From Rhizobium sp. Root483D2 (GTDB taxonomy: Bacteria > Pseudomonadota > Alphaproteobacteria > Rhizobiales > Rhizobiaceae), in NCBI RefSeq assembly GCF_001426685.1, contig NZ_LMFB01000038.1:1-64000 (forward strand): DNA of 64,000 nt, in the 5' to 3' direction. Shown one piece after another: positions 25,554-36,220 of the stretch (its first letter is position 1; every line of letters starts with the position of its first letter). The notes below the pieces were generated by a model. That model searched no databases and had not been told where the DNA came from. It was given only the letters and a program-made list of their open reading frames with translations. The translations under genes were made by a program, and so were the position numbers.

Positions 25554-28019
25554 CTATCCGTTGCCCTGGCAGGACTGCAGGTCGTAGCCGGTAAAGACCG
25601 GCACGCTGCCTTCAGCCAGCGGCTGTCTGGGGGTGAAGCGGATGACGCGGCTTTCGCCAGCCGTCAAATCGAAGGCGTTGTCGGAATAACGGCCCTCGGC
25701 ATCGGCTTCGATCATCACATGCAAGGCAAGGCCAGTGGCAGACACGGTGACCCCGAAGGAACCGTCGCCGGTTGGAATTGCCAAGATGGAAAGGCCGGAG
25801 GGCTGTAGATCCAGCGCCTTGTAGGTGCCGGCAACATGATGCCCCTCGCCCCGCATGCCGTTTGAAGCCTCGAACGACCAGAACAGCACTTCGTCCTTTG
25901 GAATATCCGATGCCGCCATTGTCATCAGCGTTGCCGCGCGATCCGGGCTGCAGGTCCCGGCTGCGGCCATCAAGGGCCGTTTTTCGCCTGAGAGCGTCAC
26001 AAGGAACGTCTGAAGCGCGACCGTCACCGGCGCTTGCGTGTCGTTGACCATGGAAAAGCTGATCGTCTTGCCGTTATCGGACGGGATCGCGGCAACGGTG
26101 ACCGGCTGGAAGAACCGGCGGGTCATATAATGCATGGCCTTCCAGTTGCCGCCATAATCGAGGCTCGCCCAGGAGGCGACCGGCCAGGTGTCGTTGAGCT
26201 GCCAGTAGAGCGTCCCCATGCAATGCGGTTTCAGCGACCGCCAGAAATCCACGGCGGTGCGGATCGCCAGCCCCTGCTGGATCTGACTGAGATAGACGAA
26301 ATTGGAAAAATCCTTCGGGAACCGGAAATAGCGGAACATGGTGGCGGCGATGCGCTCATTGCCACCGGCGTTCTTCTGATGCGCTTCGATCACCGGCGAA
26401 GCGACGTTCAGGTCGTTTTGCCCGGCAAACTGCCGGATGACCGGCATCGAGGTGTAGGACTGGAAGCCAAATTCCGAGCAGAAACGCGGCCGCACGGTGC
26501 GGTAATTGTCGAACGACTTGTTCTCGTGCCAGACCGACCAGTAATGCATGTCGCCGGAGCCATCGGCATGCCAGGCATCGCCGAAATTGAGCGGCCCGAC
26601 CGATGGGCTCGACGGCCACCAGATCGCCTCAGGGGCGGCCACCTTGATGCCCGTCTCGATCACCCGGTTCAGGCGGTCATAGGAGACGAGATAGCGGTCA
26701 CGATCCCTCCGGCTTTCCTCAAACCAGGTGAGCGCGCCGACCAGTTCGTTATCGCCGCACCAGAGCACGATGGAGGGATGCGACGACAGGCGCTTGACCT
26801 GATAGGCGACCTCGGCTGCGACATTGTCGAGGAAATCCGGCGTCGAGGGATAGAGATTGCAGGCAAACATGAAGTCCTGCCAGACCATGATGCCCAGCCG
26901 GTCGCACAGATCATAGAACCAGTCCGGCTCGTAGAAGCCACCGCCCCAGATGCGGATCATGTTCATGTTGGCATCGACGGCCGATTGCAGCAGATCCTCG
27001 ACGCCCGCGCGCGTCACCCGCGAGGCCAGCGCATCGGCCGGGATCCAGTTGGCGCCACGGCAGAAGATTTCGCGACCATTCACACGGAATGCAAACCGGC
27101 TACCCGCCGCATCCGCGTCGGTCAGCAGTTCGACGGTGCGAAAGCCGATCTGACGGGAGACGGTTTCGCCCGGCAGCGAGACCGTCAGCACCGACACGGC
27201 CTGCTCGCCACTGCCCGCCGGCCACCAGAGTTTCGGGTTTTCGACGGTGAAAATCTGGGTGATCCGCGTTTCACCGGCAGTGACCGTGCAGTCCAGCCAC
27301 TGTTGTTCGCCATCCAGCGCGAAATCAAGGCCGACAGTGCCGGGCTCGTTCCCAGACAGCGTCACCGTCACATGAAGATCAATCGCACCGCCGACACGCG
27401 GCACCTGCCGCGTCGTCAGATGCTCGATGCGCGCAGCCGCAAATTTCTTGAGCGCGATCTCGCCATAGATGCCGAGCGGTGCAATGGCGATATTCCAGTC
27501 CCAGCCAAAATGGCATTGCGGCTTGCGCAGCATGTTGCCATTGGCGATCGGCGAGTTGCCGGTCGAATAGGGAATGTAGAATGGCTGGGCCGCCTGCCGC
27601 TCCACGCCCGCAGCAATCGAGGAATGAAGGACAATGCGCAGCTTGTTTTCGCCCGCGCTCAAGGCCGGGGCAACATCCGGGCGGTAGCGCCGGAAGCAAT
27701 TGTCGGCGGTGAGCACCCGCTGATCGTTGACATAGACATCGGCAACCGTGTCGAGGCTGTCGATGTCGAGATACCAATTGCCGGGCAGATCAGCCGCATC
27801 GAGATGAAACTGCCGCTCCAGCACCCAGTCCTTGTGCGCCACCCACTGTACATCGTCCTCGTTGCGCCCGGCATAGGGATCGGCAATCACGCCTGCCGCC
27901 TGCAGCGCGCTGTGGACATCACCGGGAATGGCAATCGTCAACGCATGGCTGCTGTCGGACGCGGCAAGCTGCCAGTCGCCGGAAAGGTCGATGGCGGTGT
28001 TCTGGGTGAATGTGGTCAT
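25554..28019 (-). CDS. GH2 beta-mannosidase
   Basis: 821 residues. The order is an N-terminal jelly-roll (LSGDWQLAASDS, then PGDVHSALQAAGVIADPYAG, the beta-mannosidase hallmark), an immunoglobulin-like domain, a (beta/alpha)8 barrel and a C-terminal sandwich. Catalytic residues are acid/base E425 (WCGDNELVG) and nucleophile E516 (RFCSEFGFQSY). GRNEDDVQWVAHKDW is also typical of beta-mannosidases versus beta-galactosidases. No signal peptide, so it cleaves imported beta-mannosides in the cytosol. It lies downstream of the ABC genes, separated by a palindromic repeat element. Confidence 0.93.
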   Translation of the reverse strand: MTTFTQNTAIDLSGDWQLAASDSSHALTIAIPGDVHSALQAAGVIADPYAGRNEDDVQWVAHKDWVLERQFHLDAADLPGNWYLDIDSLDTVADVYVNDQRVLTADNCFRRYRPDVAPALSAGENKLRIVLHSSIAAGVERQAAQPFYIPYSTGNSPIANGNMLRKPQCHFGWDWNIAIAPLGIYGEIALKKFAAARIEHLTTRQVPRVGGAIDLHVTVTLSGNEPGTVGLDFALDGEQQWLDCTVTAGETRITQIFTVENPKLWWPAGSGEQAVSVLTVSLPGETVSRQIGFRTVELLTDADAAGSRFAFRVNGREIFCRGANWIPADALASRVTRAGVEDLLQSAVDANMNMIRIWGGGFYEPDWFYDLCDRLGIMVWQDFMFACNLYPSTPDFLDNVAAEVAYQVKRLSSHPSIVLWCGDNELVGALTWFEESRRDRDRYLVSYDRLNRVIETGIKVAAPEAIWWPSSPSVGPLNFGDAWHADGSGDMHYWSVWHENKSFDNYRTVRPRFCSEFGFQSYTSMPVIRQFAGQNDLNVASPVIEAHQKNAGGNERIAATMFRYFRFPKDFSNFVYLSQIQQGLAIRTAVDFWRSLKPHCMGTLYWQLNDTWPVASWASLDYGGNWKAMHYMTRRFFQPVTVAAIPSDNGKTISFSMVNDTQAPVTVALQTFLVTLSGEKRPLMAAAGTCSPDRAATLMTMAASDIPKDEVLFWSFEASNGMRGEGHHVAGTYKALDLQPSGLSILAIPTGDGSFGVTVSATGLALHVMIEADAEGRYSDNAFDLTAGESRVIRFTPRQPLAEGSVPVFTGYDLQSCQGNG

Positions 28020-28057
28020 GCGAGACTATCCAATATATTTTCGTGTTCGGGGCTTGC

Positions 28058-28204
28058 ACCCCCCTCTGTCCCTCCGGGACATCTCCCCCTAAAGGGGGGA
28101 GATCGACCGAGAACTCTGTGCCACACTGGCGATTGAAGCTCTGAAGCTTGCGGTAATCTCCCCCCTTTGAGGGGGAGATGTCGGCGTCGCCGACAGAGGG
28201 GGGT
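28058..28204. repeat. Rhizobial palindromic mosaic element (type ATCTCCCCC), intergenic copy
   Basis: 147 bases bounded by perfect 13-base inverted ends ACCCCCCTCTGTC and GACAGAGGGGGGT. Inside, each end carries its own palindrome (ATCTCCCCC / GGGGGAGAT type). A related copy with the same ends and inner palindromes lies at 55312-55483 inside cobN. The form is that of non-autonomous rhizobial intergenic mosaic (RIME-like) elements. It sits within the sugar operon and would fold strongly in the mRNA. Confidence 0.85.
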
Positions 28205-28224
28205 AAAGCCTCCGCAAATACGGA

Positions 28225-29310
<1,086 letters not shown>

Positions 29311-29314
29311 GCAA

Positions 29315-30256
29315 TTACCCTTTCACTGCGCCAGCGGCGATGCCACGGACGAAAAGCCGTCCGGAGACGAAATAGACGATCAACGGCACGGCGCCGGTCA
29401 GGATGGTGGCCGCCATGTTGACGTTGTATTCCTTCACGCCCTGGACCGAATTGACGATATTGTTGAGCTGGACGGTCATCGGATAATATTCCGGCCGGGT
29501 GAACACGACGCCGAACAGGAAGTCGTTCCAGATCCCGGTGACCTGCAGGATCATCGCGACCACGAAGATCGGCAGCGACATCGGCAGCATGATCTTGAAA
29601 TAGATCGTCCAGAACCCGGCGCCATCGACACGCGCCGCCTTGAACAGTTCCTCCGGCAACGAACTGAAATAGTTGCGGAACAGAAGGGTCAGGATCGGCA
29701 TGCCGAAGATCGAATGCACGATGATCAGGCCGGTGAGCGAGCCGTAAAGCCCCAGTTCGCGCAGCACGATAACGATCGGATAGATCATCACCTGGTAGGG
29801 AATGAACGCTCCGACGATCAGGATGGTGAAGAATAGGTCCGCGCCCTTGAACCGCCAGTTGGCGAGCGCATAGCCATTGATCGAGGCGATCGCGATGGAA
29901 AACAGCGTCGATGGGATGGTGATGCGCACCGAATTCCAGAACCCCCGCGAAAGCCCGTCGCAGTTTAGCCCCGTGCAGGCGCTCGACCAGGCCTTGACCC
30001 AGGGCGCGAAGGTAATCTCCATCGGCGGCGAGAAGATATTCCCAAGCCGGATTTCCGGCATGCCCTTCAGCGAGGTGACGACCATGACGTAGAGCGGCAG
30101 CAGATAATAAGCGGCCGCAAAGAGCAGCGCGCCATAGACCATGATGTTGCGCGGCGAAAGCATCGGACGCGGCTTCCTGCCGCTTGGACCGGGGGCCATT
30201 TTCGTGGTGGAACCGGCCTTTGAGGACGGATCGATAGGCATTGCGATATCAACCAC
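29315..30256 (-). CDS. Sugar ABC transporter permease (MalG type)
   Basis: 313 residues. After a Pro/Lys-rich cytosolic N-terminus comes [27 protein letters not shown] and five further helices. The EAA loop reads [28 protein letters not shown]. Domain order and length fit the MalG side of CUT1 sugar importers; a large periplasmic loop contains CTGLNCDG. It overlaps the MalF-type gene by 8 bases. Confidence 0.92.
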   Translation of the reverse strand: MVDIAMPIDPSSKAGSTTKMAPGPSGRKPRPMLSPRNIMVYGALLFAAAYYLLPLYVMVVTSLKGMPEIRLGNIFSPPMEITFAPWVKAWSSACTGLNCDGLSRGFWNSVRITIPSTLFSIAIASINGYALANWRFKGADLFFTILIVGAFIPYQVMIYPIVIVLRELGLYGSLTGLIIVHSIFGMPILTLLFRNYFSSLPEELFKAARVDGAGFWTIYFKIMLPMSLPIFVVAMILQVTGIWNDFLFGVVFTRPEYYPMTVQLNNIVNSVQGVKEYNVNMAATILTGAVPLIVYFVSGRLFVRGIAAGAVKG

Positions 30257-31151
30257 GCTTGCGTCCTCCGAATTCGAGATAGGCCCAGGGAACGATGATG
30301 ATGGCGACGGTGATCAGCATCATGGTCGAGGCGGCAAAGCCTTGGCCGAGATTTTGGGCCTGGAACATGTAGTCGTAGACGTATTTTGCCGGAACTTCCG
30401 AGGAGATGCCGGGCCCGCCGCTGGTCTGCGCCACCACGAGATCGTAGACGCGCACGATACCGCTGGCGATGATGACCAGCGTTGTGATGAAGACGGCACG
30501 CATCATCGGGATGATGATGAACAGATAGGTCTTCCACATCGGGATGCCATCGACGCGCGCGGCCTTCCAGATGTCTTCGTCGATGCCGCGCAGACCGGCC
30601 AGCATCAGGCACATGACAAGGCCGGTGCCCTGCCAAAGCGCTGCAATCAGAATGCCGTAGATGACGATGCTCGGCGTGTAGAGCGGATCGAAGCTGAATG
30701 TCGTCCAGCCCAGCGAACGCACCACCGACTGGATACCGAATTCAGGATTGAGGATCCATTGCCACACAAGTCCCGTGACGATGAAGGACAGGGCGAAAGG
30801 ATAGAGGAAGATCGTCCGGAAGGTGTTTTCGAAACGGATCTTCTGATCCATCAGCGCTGCCAGCAGAAAGCCGATGACCAGGCTGAAGATCAGCGAGAAG
30901 ACGCCGTAAATGGCAAGGTTCTGGATGGAGACGATCCAGCGCGGTGCGGCCCACAAACGCTCGTACTGATCAAGCCCGACGAAGGAGAGGCGCGGCAGGA
31001 GCTTGGAATTGGTGAAGGAATAAAACACCGTCCAGAGCGTGCCGCCGAGAAAGATGACGACGGCGGTGAGTATCATCGGAATTGAGGCAATCTTTGAATG
31101 GAGATTGCGCAGCAACTGGTTTGGCCGGCCGGCATTCGCTTGGCCCGTCAT
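30249..31151 (-). CDS. Sugar ABC transporter permease (MalF type)
   Basis: 300 residues with six helices (PMILTAVVIFLGGTLWTVFYSF at the start). The EAA loop is DIWKAARVDGIPMWKTYLFIIIPMMR. The EntF-like long first loop of MalF is missing, as usual in alphaproteobacterial CUT1 systems. It is preceded by 118 bases after the binding-protein gene and overlaps the MalG-type gene, supporting a heterodimeric channel. Confidence 0.92.
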   Translation of the reverse strand: MTGQANAGRPNQLLRNLHSKIASIPMILTAVVIFLGGTLWTVFYSFTNSKLLPRLSFVGLDQYERLWAAPRWIVSIQNLAIYGVFSLIFSLVIGFLLAALMDQKIRFENTFRTIFLYPFALSFIVTGLVWQWILNPEFGIQSVVRSLGWTTFSFDPLYTPSIVIYGILIAALWQGTGLVMCLMLAGLRGIDEDIWKAARVDGIPMWKTYLFIIIPMMRAVFITTLVIIASGIVRVYDLVVAQTSGGPGISSEVPAKYVYDYMFQAQNLGQGFAASTMMLITVAIIIVPWAYLEFGGRKRG

Positions 31152-31269
31152 GGATCAACCCTCCCCTGGATCGTGGTTTTCGTGCGAGGATGAAGCGCAG
31201 GCATGAGATGCCAGCTTGCTTCAGACCGGTCCTGCACTGCAGAGCCGGTCTTTCACAAAGACGTGCCCG

Positions 31270-32505
31270 TCAGTCGGCAGCGGCGATGATATCCACGAAG
31301 CGCTTCTGCGCATCTTCCGGCGTCATCGTTGGTGTGGCGAAGAACTCGGAGAAGAGATCCTCCATCTGCTTCTGGCTGTCTGCGGACACCAGCTGGTCGG
31401 TACTCACGACGACATTGCCCTTGGCGAGAATGTCGAGACCTTTTTTCATGCAGTCGTTGGCGGCGGCCAGATCGACGTCGCCGCGCACCGGCAGCGACCC
31501 CTTCTTCAGATTGAAGGCAACCTGCGTTTTCGGGTTCAGAAGCGTCGAGGCGAGCACTTCCTGCGCCTTCGATTTCTCCTCATCCTCCAGAAGCGGGAAA
31601 TAGAAGGCATCGCCGCCCGTCGAGATGATCTCATTGACGCCGAGGCCCGGCAGGCAGGTATAGTCGGTCCCGGCCGTCTGGCCGGCGAGCTGAAATTCGC
31701 CCTGCGCCCAGTCGCCCATGATCTGGCCGCCGGCCTTGCCGGTGATGACCATGTTGGTGGCCTGGTTCCAATCCTGCACGTTGGTGCCCTTGGACAGGCG
31801 GCGCGCGTCGTCGGCAGCCTTGAAGACCTTGACCATCTCGGGACCGGCTGCGGCTTCCTCATCCTTGTCGGCAAAGACCTTCTGATAGACGTCCTTGCCG
31901 CCAATCGCGATCACCAGAACGCCGAAGGCGCCGTTTGCCTGCCAGGCCTGGCCACCGATGGCGAGCGGCACGATACCGGCCTTCTCCAATGCGGGACCGG
32001 CAGCGACGAATTCATCCCAGTTCTTCGGAATTTCGACGCCGGCCGTCTTGAAGGCGGCGTTGGACAGCCAGAGCCACTGCCAGGAATGAATATTGACCGG
32101 GGCGCAATAGATCTTTCCGTCGATCGTGCAGCTGTCGAGCAGGCTCGACGGCTTGATGACGTCCTTCCAGTTTTCCTTGGTCGCAACATCTGTCAGGTCG
32201 CGCATCAGCCCGGCCTGCACCAGCTCTTCCGCCTGGCGGCCATGGTTGAACTGGGTGGCGCCCATCGGATCGCCGCCGGTGATGCGGCTGACCATGATCG
32301 GCCGCGCCGTGCCGCCGGAACCGGCGATGGCACCATCGACCCATTTATTGCCGGTGGCATCGAATGCCTTGGCGAGTTCAGCGACGGCAGCGGCTTCGCC
32401 TCCCGACGTCCACCAATGCGTTACTTCCAGATCGGCAGCGTTGGCCATGCCCAACGGCAAAACCACAGTCGCCGCCAATGCAGCAGCCAACAAACGCAAT
32501 TTCAT
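31270..32505 (-). CDS. Sugar ABC transporter substrate-binding protein (glucose/mannose-type, GtsA-like)
   Basis: 411 residues with signal peptide MKLRLLAAALAATVVLPLGMANA. The mature start DLEVTHWWTSGGEAAAVAELAKAF and WKDVIKPSSLLDSCTIDGKIYCAPVNIHSWQWLW match the cluster-B binding proteins of the GtsA/glucose-mannose group. It is first in the operon, with an AGGGAGG SD and a palindromic operator at 32521-32536 directly upstream. Given the beta-mannosidase downstream, a manno-oligosaccharide or mannoside ligand is likely (inference). Confidence 0.9.
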   Translation of the reverse strand: MKLRLLAAALAATVVLPLGMANAADLEVTHWWTSGGEAAAVAELAKAFDATGNKWVDGAIAGSGGTARPIMVSRITGGDPMGATQFNHGRQAEELVQAGLMRDLTDVATKENWKDVIKPSSLLDSCTIDGKIYCAPVNIHSWQWLWLSNAAFKTAGVEIPKNWDEFVAAGPALEKAGIVPLAIGGQAWQANGAFGVLVIAIGGKDVYQKVFADKDEEAAAGPEMVKVFKAADDARRLSKGTNVQDWNQATNMVITGKAGGQIMGDWAQGEFQLAGQTAGTDYTCLPGLGVNEIISTGGDAFYFPLLEDEEKSKAQEVLASTLLNPKTQVAFNLKKGSLPVRGDVDLAAANDCMKKGLDILAKGNVVVSTDQLVSADSQKQMEDLFSEFFATPTMTPEDAQKRFVDIIAAAD

Positions 32506-32520
32506 GAGTTTTCCTCCCTC

Positions 32521-32536
32521 ACTGTAACGTTACCGT
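32521..32536 (-). promoter_or_regulatory. LacI-type operator upstream of the sugar operon
   Basis: ACTGTAACGTTACCGT contains the perfect palindrome GTAACGTTAC with a central CG, the usual signature of LacI-family sites. It abuts the SD of the binding-protein gene. The divergent lacI gene has a near-identical site at 32840-32855. Confidence 0.75.
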
Positions 32537-32839
32537 AAAAACTTAGTTCAATCGTTTTCCAGACGCAACCTCTACAACGCAAAATTCCAGTTAAAAATCT
32601 CCACACAATCCAGAGTGTAAATTTTCGCGGCTGCAAAATAATCCCGCGTGACGACGTAAAGCGAGAAAATAAGCTCAAGAATTGCTGGAAATGCAGTTAT
32701 TTGGCGATATTTCCGGGAATATGCAATAAACCCGATCCGGAGTAAGAGCCTCGCATCTGCAGTCGATTTTGGTGCGGCGCATCATTCAACCCTTCCGGGA
32801 GCAACTTTAGTGAGACGAAAAAAACCGCTCGACAATGCT

Positions 32840-32855
32840 ACTGTATCGTTACAGA
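32840..32855 (+). promoter_or_regulatory. LacI-type operator upstream of the regulator gene
   Basis: ACTGTATCGTTACAGA matches the operator at 32521-32536 in 13 of 16 positions and is palindromic except at one pair. Its place upstream of the lacI gene suggests autoregulation, possibly with looping between the two sites, which are 319 bases apart. Confidence 0.7.
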
Positions 32856-32998
32856 TTTCGAGACAAGGGAAGAGATCAGGCCGTGGGTGCCTCCAGGTTG
32901 TGAATCGGATATAAGGCAAGGCAGGACCTTTTAAACTGCTGCAGGCAGGCTCCATCCTTGTGATGGATCGGTCTGAACATGGAAAGCGACGGACGGGA

Positions 32999-34027
32999 AT
33001 GGACGACAAAAACAAAAGCCGACAGGCGGCGCACCCGGCCTCGATGAATGATCGCCCCACCCTGAAGACAATCGCCTTCATGACCGGCCTTGGCATCACC
33101 ACCGTATCGCGCGCGCTGAAGGATGCTCCCGATATCGGCGCCGAAACCAAGGAGCGCGTGCGGCTGGTCGCCAAACAGGTCGGGTATCAGCCCAACCGCG
33201 CCGGCGTCAGGTTGCGCACCGGCAAAACCAATGTGATCAGCCTTGTGCTCTCGCTTGAGGAAGAGGTGATGGGCCTGACCAGCCCGATCGTCGTCGGTAT
33301 TTCCGAAATCCTGGCCTCGACGGGCTATCACCTCGTCATCACGCCATACCGCTTCTCCAAGGACGCGCTGGCGCCGGTGCGCTACGTGCTCGACACGGGC
33401 GCGGCCGACGGCGTGATCATCTCACGGACCGAACCGAACGACCCCCGGGTTGCCCTGATGATGGAGCGGAATTTTCCCTTCGCCACGCATGGGCGCACCG
33501 ATATGGGGCTGACCCACCCCTATCACGACTTCGACAACGAAGGCTTTGCCTATGAGGCCGTGCGGCGCCTGGCCGAACTTGGGCGAAAGCGCATCGTCAT
33601 CCTGCAGCCGCCGCAGCATCTGACCTTCCACCGGCATATGCGAAAGGGGTTTGACCGGGCCGTCCGCGATTTCGGGATCGAAGCCGTGCCGTTCAATTCC
33701 GTCGATATCGACAATAGCCTCGTGGATATCCGCGCTGCTTTCGAGAGTCTGATGGGTGCGCCGGATGCGCCTGACGGCATCGTCTCCGGCTCCGGCGCAG
33801 GCTCGATCGCGGTCATTGCCGGTCTAGAAGCGGTCGGAAAACGGCTGAAGCATGATGTCGATATGGTCTCCAAAGTGCCAAGCGATTTCCTGAGTTGGCT
33901 GCGGCCGGAAGTCATCACCATGAACGAGGACATCCGCCATGCAGGCCGCGAACTCGCCAAGGCCGTGATCGCCCGCATCGCCGGCACGCCTGCAGAAGAA
34001 CTGCAAAGCCTCAGCAAAGCTGTTTGA
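32999..34027 (+). CDS. LacI family transcriptional regulator of the mannoside locus
   Basis: 342 residues from MDDKNKSRQAAHP. The HTH and hinge are RPTLKTIAFMTGLGITTVSRALKDAPDIGAETKERV and GYQPNRAGVRLRTGKT, followed by the periplasmic-binding-protein-like effector domain (NVISLVLSLEEEV, then ADGVIISRTEPNDPRV). The start has SD GGACGGGA; an in-frame GTG at 32960 and ATG at 33044 are alternatives. It is divergent to the nine-gene operon and flanked by paired palindromic operators, so local repressor control with a sugar inducer is the natural reading. Confidence 0.9.
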   Translation: MDDKNKSRQAAHPASMNDRPTLKTIAFMTGLGITTVSRALKDAPDIGAETKERVRLVAKQVGYQPNRAGVRLRTGKTNVISLVLSLEEEVMGLTSPIVVGISEILASTGYHLVITPYRFSKDALAPVRYVLDTGAADGVIISRTEPNDPRVALMMERNFPFATHGRTDMGLTHPYHDFDNEGFAYEAVRRLAELGRKRIVILQPPQHLTFHRHMRKGFDRAVRDFGIEAVPFNSVDIDNSLVDIRAAFESLMGAPDAPDGIVSGSGAGSIAVIAGLEAVGKRLKHDVDMVSKVPSDFLSWLRPEVITMNEDIRHAGRELAKAVIARIAGTPAEELQSLSKAV

Positions 34028-34046
34028 CTGAAGAGGTGCCATTGAT

Positions 34047-34076
34047 AAGCCCGCGTGGATCGCTCCACGCGGGCTT
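34047..34076. terminator. Terminator between lacI and gnd
   Basis: AAGCCCGCGTGGA and TCCACGCGGGCTT pair perfectly over 13 bp around TCGC, with T-rich sequence after it. It is symmetric enough to serve both convergent genes. Confidence 0.75.
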
Positions 34077-34102
34077 TGTTGTTTCAAGATAATGAAACGC
34101 GA

Positions 34103-35533
34103 TCAGGCGATGAGGCCGCTGCCCCAGGGGCCATGGTGCGAATCGGCTCCGTCGATACGGTCGAAACCGTGAGCGCCGAAGAAGTCGCGCTGCGCCTGGA
34201 TGACGTTTGCCGTGCCGCGGCCGCGGCGGTAGCTGTCGAAATAGCCGAGTGCCGAGGCGAGCGCTGGAACCGGCAGGCCGCCGAGCACGGCTGCCGACAC
34301 GACCCGGCGAAGCGCGCCGTCGGTTTCCTTGACCATGCCGGAGAAGGCCGGTGTCACGATCAGGTTGGCGACATTCGGATCCTTGGTGAAGGCAGTGGTG
34401 ATTTCGTCGAGGAAGGCCGAGCGGATGATGCAGCCGGCGCGCCAGATTTTGGCGATCGTCGGCATCGGCAGGTTCCAGTTGAACTCGCGCGACGCTTCGG
34501 CCATCACGGCAAAGCCCTGCGCATAGGCACCGATCTTAGCGGCCAGCAGCGCACTTTCCAGATCCTTGAGAAACGCGGTCCTGTCGGCAACGTTGAACTC
34601 ACCGACAGCAGGCAGGCCCAGTACCTTTTCGGCCGCTTCGCGCTCGCCCTTGACCGACGAGATGCTGCGGGCAGCAACTGCGGCTTCAATCGCGGTCGCC
34701 GGAATGCCCATGTTCTGCGCCTCGATGACCGACCATTTCCCGGTGCCCTTCTGGCCGGCCTTGTCGAGGATGAGATCGACGATCGGCTTGCCCGTGATCG
34801 GATCGGCCGCTTTCAGCACCTTCTCGGTGATTTCGATCAGGTAGGAATTCAGGCGGCCCTTGTTCCACTCGCCGAAGACCTCGCCGATTTCGGTGGCGCT
34901 CATCTTCAGGCCATCGCGCAGGATGCCGTAGATTTCGGCGATCATCTGCATGTCGGCATATTCGATACCATTATGGATGGTCTTGACGAAATGGCCTGCG
35001 CCATTTTCGCCGAGCCAGGCAACGCACGGATCGTCATTGTATTTCGCAGCGATCGAGGTCAGCACCTTTTCAACGCGCTTCCAGGATTCTTCCTTGCCGC
35101 CGACCATGATCGACGGGCCGTGGCGCGCGCCTTCCTCGCCACCGGAAACGCCCATGCCGATAAAGGTCAGGCCGCTATCCTTCAGATTGTCGAAGCGGCG
35201 CATCGTGTCGCGGAAATTGGCGTTGCCGGCATCGATCATGATGTCATTCTTCTCGAGATAGGGCTTGAGCAGTTCCATCTGCTGATCGACCGGCTCGCCG
35301 GCCTTGATCATGATGATGATCGGCCGTGGCGGGCGGATCGCAGCCACGAATTCCTCGATGGTCTCGCATGGCACGATCTGGCTTTGCAACGCGCCGGCTT
35401 CGGCATAGAACTTCCGCGTCGCCTCGACGGTGCGGTTGAAGACTGCGATCGTGTTGCCCTTTTCGGCAATGTTGAGCGCCAGATTCGATCCCATAACGCC
35501 AAGACCGATAAGGCCGATTTCTGCCTGTGCCAC
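34103..35533 (-). CDS. gnd: 6-phosphogluconate dehydrogenase (decarboxylating)
   Basis: 476 residues, the normal full length of the long-form enzyme. NADP-binding GLIGLGVMGSNLALNIAEKG and VFNRT are at the N-terminus. Substrate and catalytic segments GMGVSGGEEGARHGPSIMVGG, the catalytic Lys in HFVKTIHNGIEY, and the C-terminal RRGRGTANVIQAQRDFFGAHGF are intact. It converts 6-phosphogluconate to ribulose 5-phosphate, CO2 and NADPH. The GTG start at 35533 has GGAGG seven bases upstream; longer in-frame extensions are non-coding. It is monocistronic. Confidence 0.97.
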   Translation of the reverse strand: MAQAEIGLIGLGVMGSNLALNIAEKGNTIAVFNRTVEATRKFYAEAGALQSQIVPCETIEEFVAAIRPPRPIIIMIKAGEPVDQQMELLKPYLEKNDIMIDAGNANFRDTMRRFDNLKDSGLTFIGMGVSGGEEGARHGPSIMVGGKEESWKRVEKVLTSIAAKYNDDPCVAWLGENGAGHFVKTIHNGIEYADMQMIAEIYGILRDGLKMSATEIGEVFGEWNKGRLNSYLIEITEKVLKAADPITGKPIVDLILDKAGQKGTGKWSVIEAQNMGIPATAIEAAVAARSISSVKGEREAAEKVLGLPAVGEFNVADRTAFLKDLESALLAAKIGAYAQGFAVMAEASREFNWNLPMPTIAKIWRAGCIIRSAFLDEITTAFTKDPNVANLIVTPAFSGMVKETDGALRRVVSAAVLGGLPVPALASALGYFDSYRRGRGTANVIQAQRDFFGAHGFDRIDGADSHHGPWGSGLIA

Positions 35534-35801
35534 GTATGTGCCTCCGTTGGACAGTGAAGGTGCCAAAGCCCGGCTGGGCGTGCGCACGGCTCCACCAGAT
35601 TGAAGTTGCAGGGTGACTTTGCTCAGGCTCCAAAAGCCAGGCACGCCCCGCAGATGCTGAGGGAGTTTTGGCATTCAAATCGATTAACGACAAGTGATTG
35701 TTGTCAAAAGTGATATATTTCCGGTATGGCGCGGTCGTCTTTGACGCCTCAATGCAGACTGCAAAAACCAGACGGCAAATGATCTGAACGGAGAAAACAG
35801 C

Positions 35802-36200
35802 ATGGCTGCAATGGACGCAAAAATCATCCATATCACCATCGAAAGACAGTGGCGCGACGTCTACGCGTTTGCGGCAAAGCCGGAAAATATGCCCCTCTGG
35901 GCATCAGGTTTGGCCGCCGGACTGGAGCCGGATGGCGAGGACTGGGTTGCGCATGGCGCCCTCGGCAATGCCCGCATCCGCTTCACGCCTCTCAATGATT
36001 TCGGCGTGCTTGACCATCTCGTCACACTGGAAACAGGAGTTCAGGTGCACAACGCCCTTCGCGTCGTGGCGAACGGCAGCGGAGCGGAAGTCATGTTCAC
36101 GCTGCTCAGGCAGCCTGCTATGAGCAAGGAACAGTTCGACGACGATGCCGCATGGGTCAAGAAGGACCTCACCGCATTGAAAGAACGATTGGAAGCATAG
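35802..36200 (+). CDS. SRPBCC family protein (polyketide cyclase/START-like)
   Basis: 132 residues with the helix-grip pattern of the SRPBCC superfamily: KIIHITIERQWRDVYAFAAKPENMPLWASG at the start, a central antiparallel sheet (VAHGALGNARIRFTPLNDFGVLDHLVTL), and a long C-terminal helix (FDDDAAWVKKDLTALKERL). These proteins bind hydrophobic ligands; none can be named here. It is followed 20 bases later by a VOC gene, a common small two-gene unit. Confidence 0.85.
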   Translation: MAAMDAKIIHITIERQWRDVYAFAAKPENMPLWASGLAAGLEPDGEDWVAHGALGNARIRFTPLNDFGVLDHLVTLETGVQVHNALRVVANGSGAEVMFTLLRQPAMSKEQFDDDAAWVKKDLTALKERLEA

Positions 36201-36220
36201 AGCCTCGTAGGAGAGACAGC

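Larger units (their letters stand above)
32506..32998. promoter_or_regulatory. Divergent regulatory region sugar operon / lacI
   Basis: 493 bases, AT-richer than its surroundings and without genes. It holds the two operators and both promoters. Core -35/-10 hexamers could not be assigned with confidence. Confidence 0.6.

Noticed and set aside
26034-28136. 700-codon plus-strand frame opposite the beta-mannosidase
   Set aside because: Antisense of a strongly supported GH2 gene; no family or SD.
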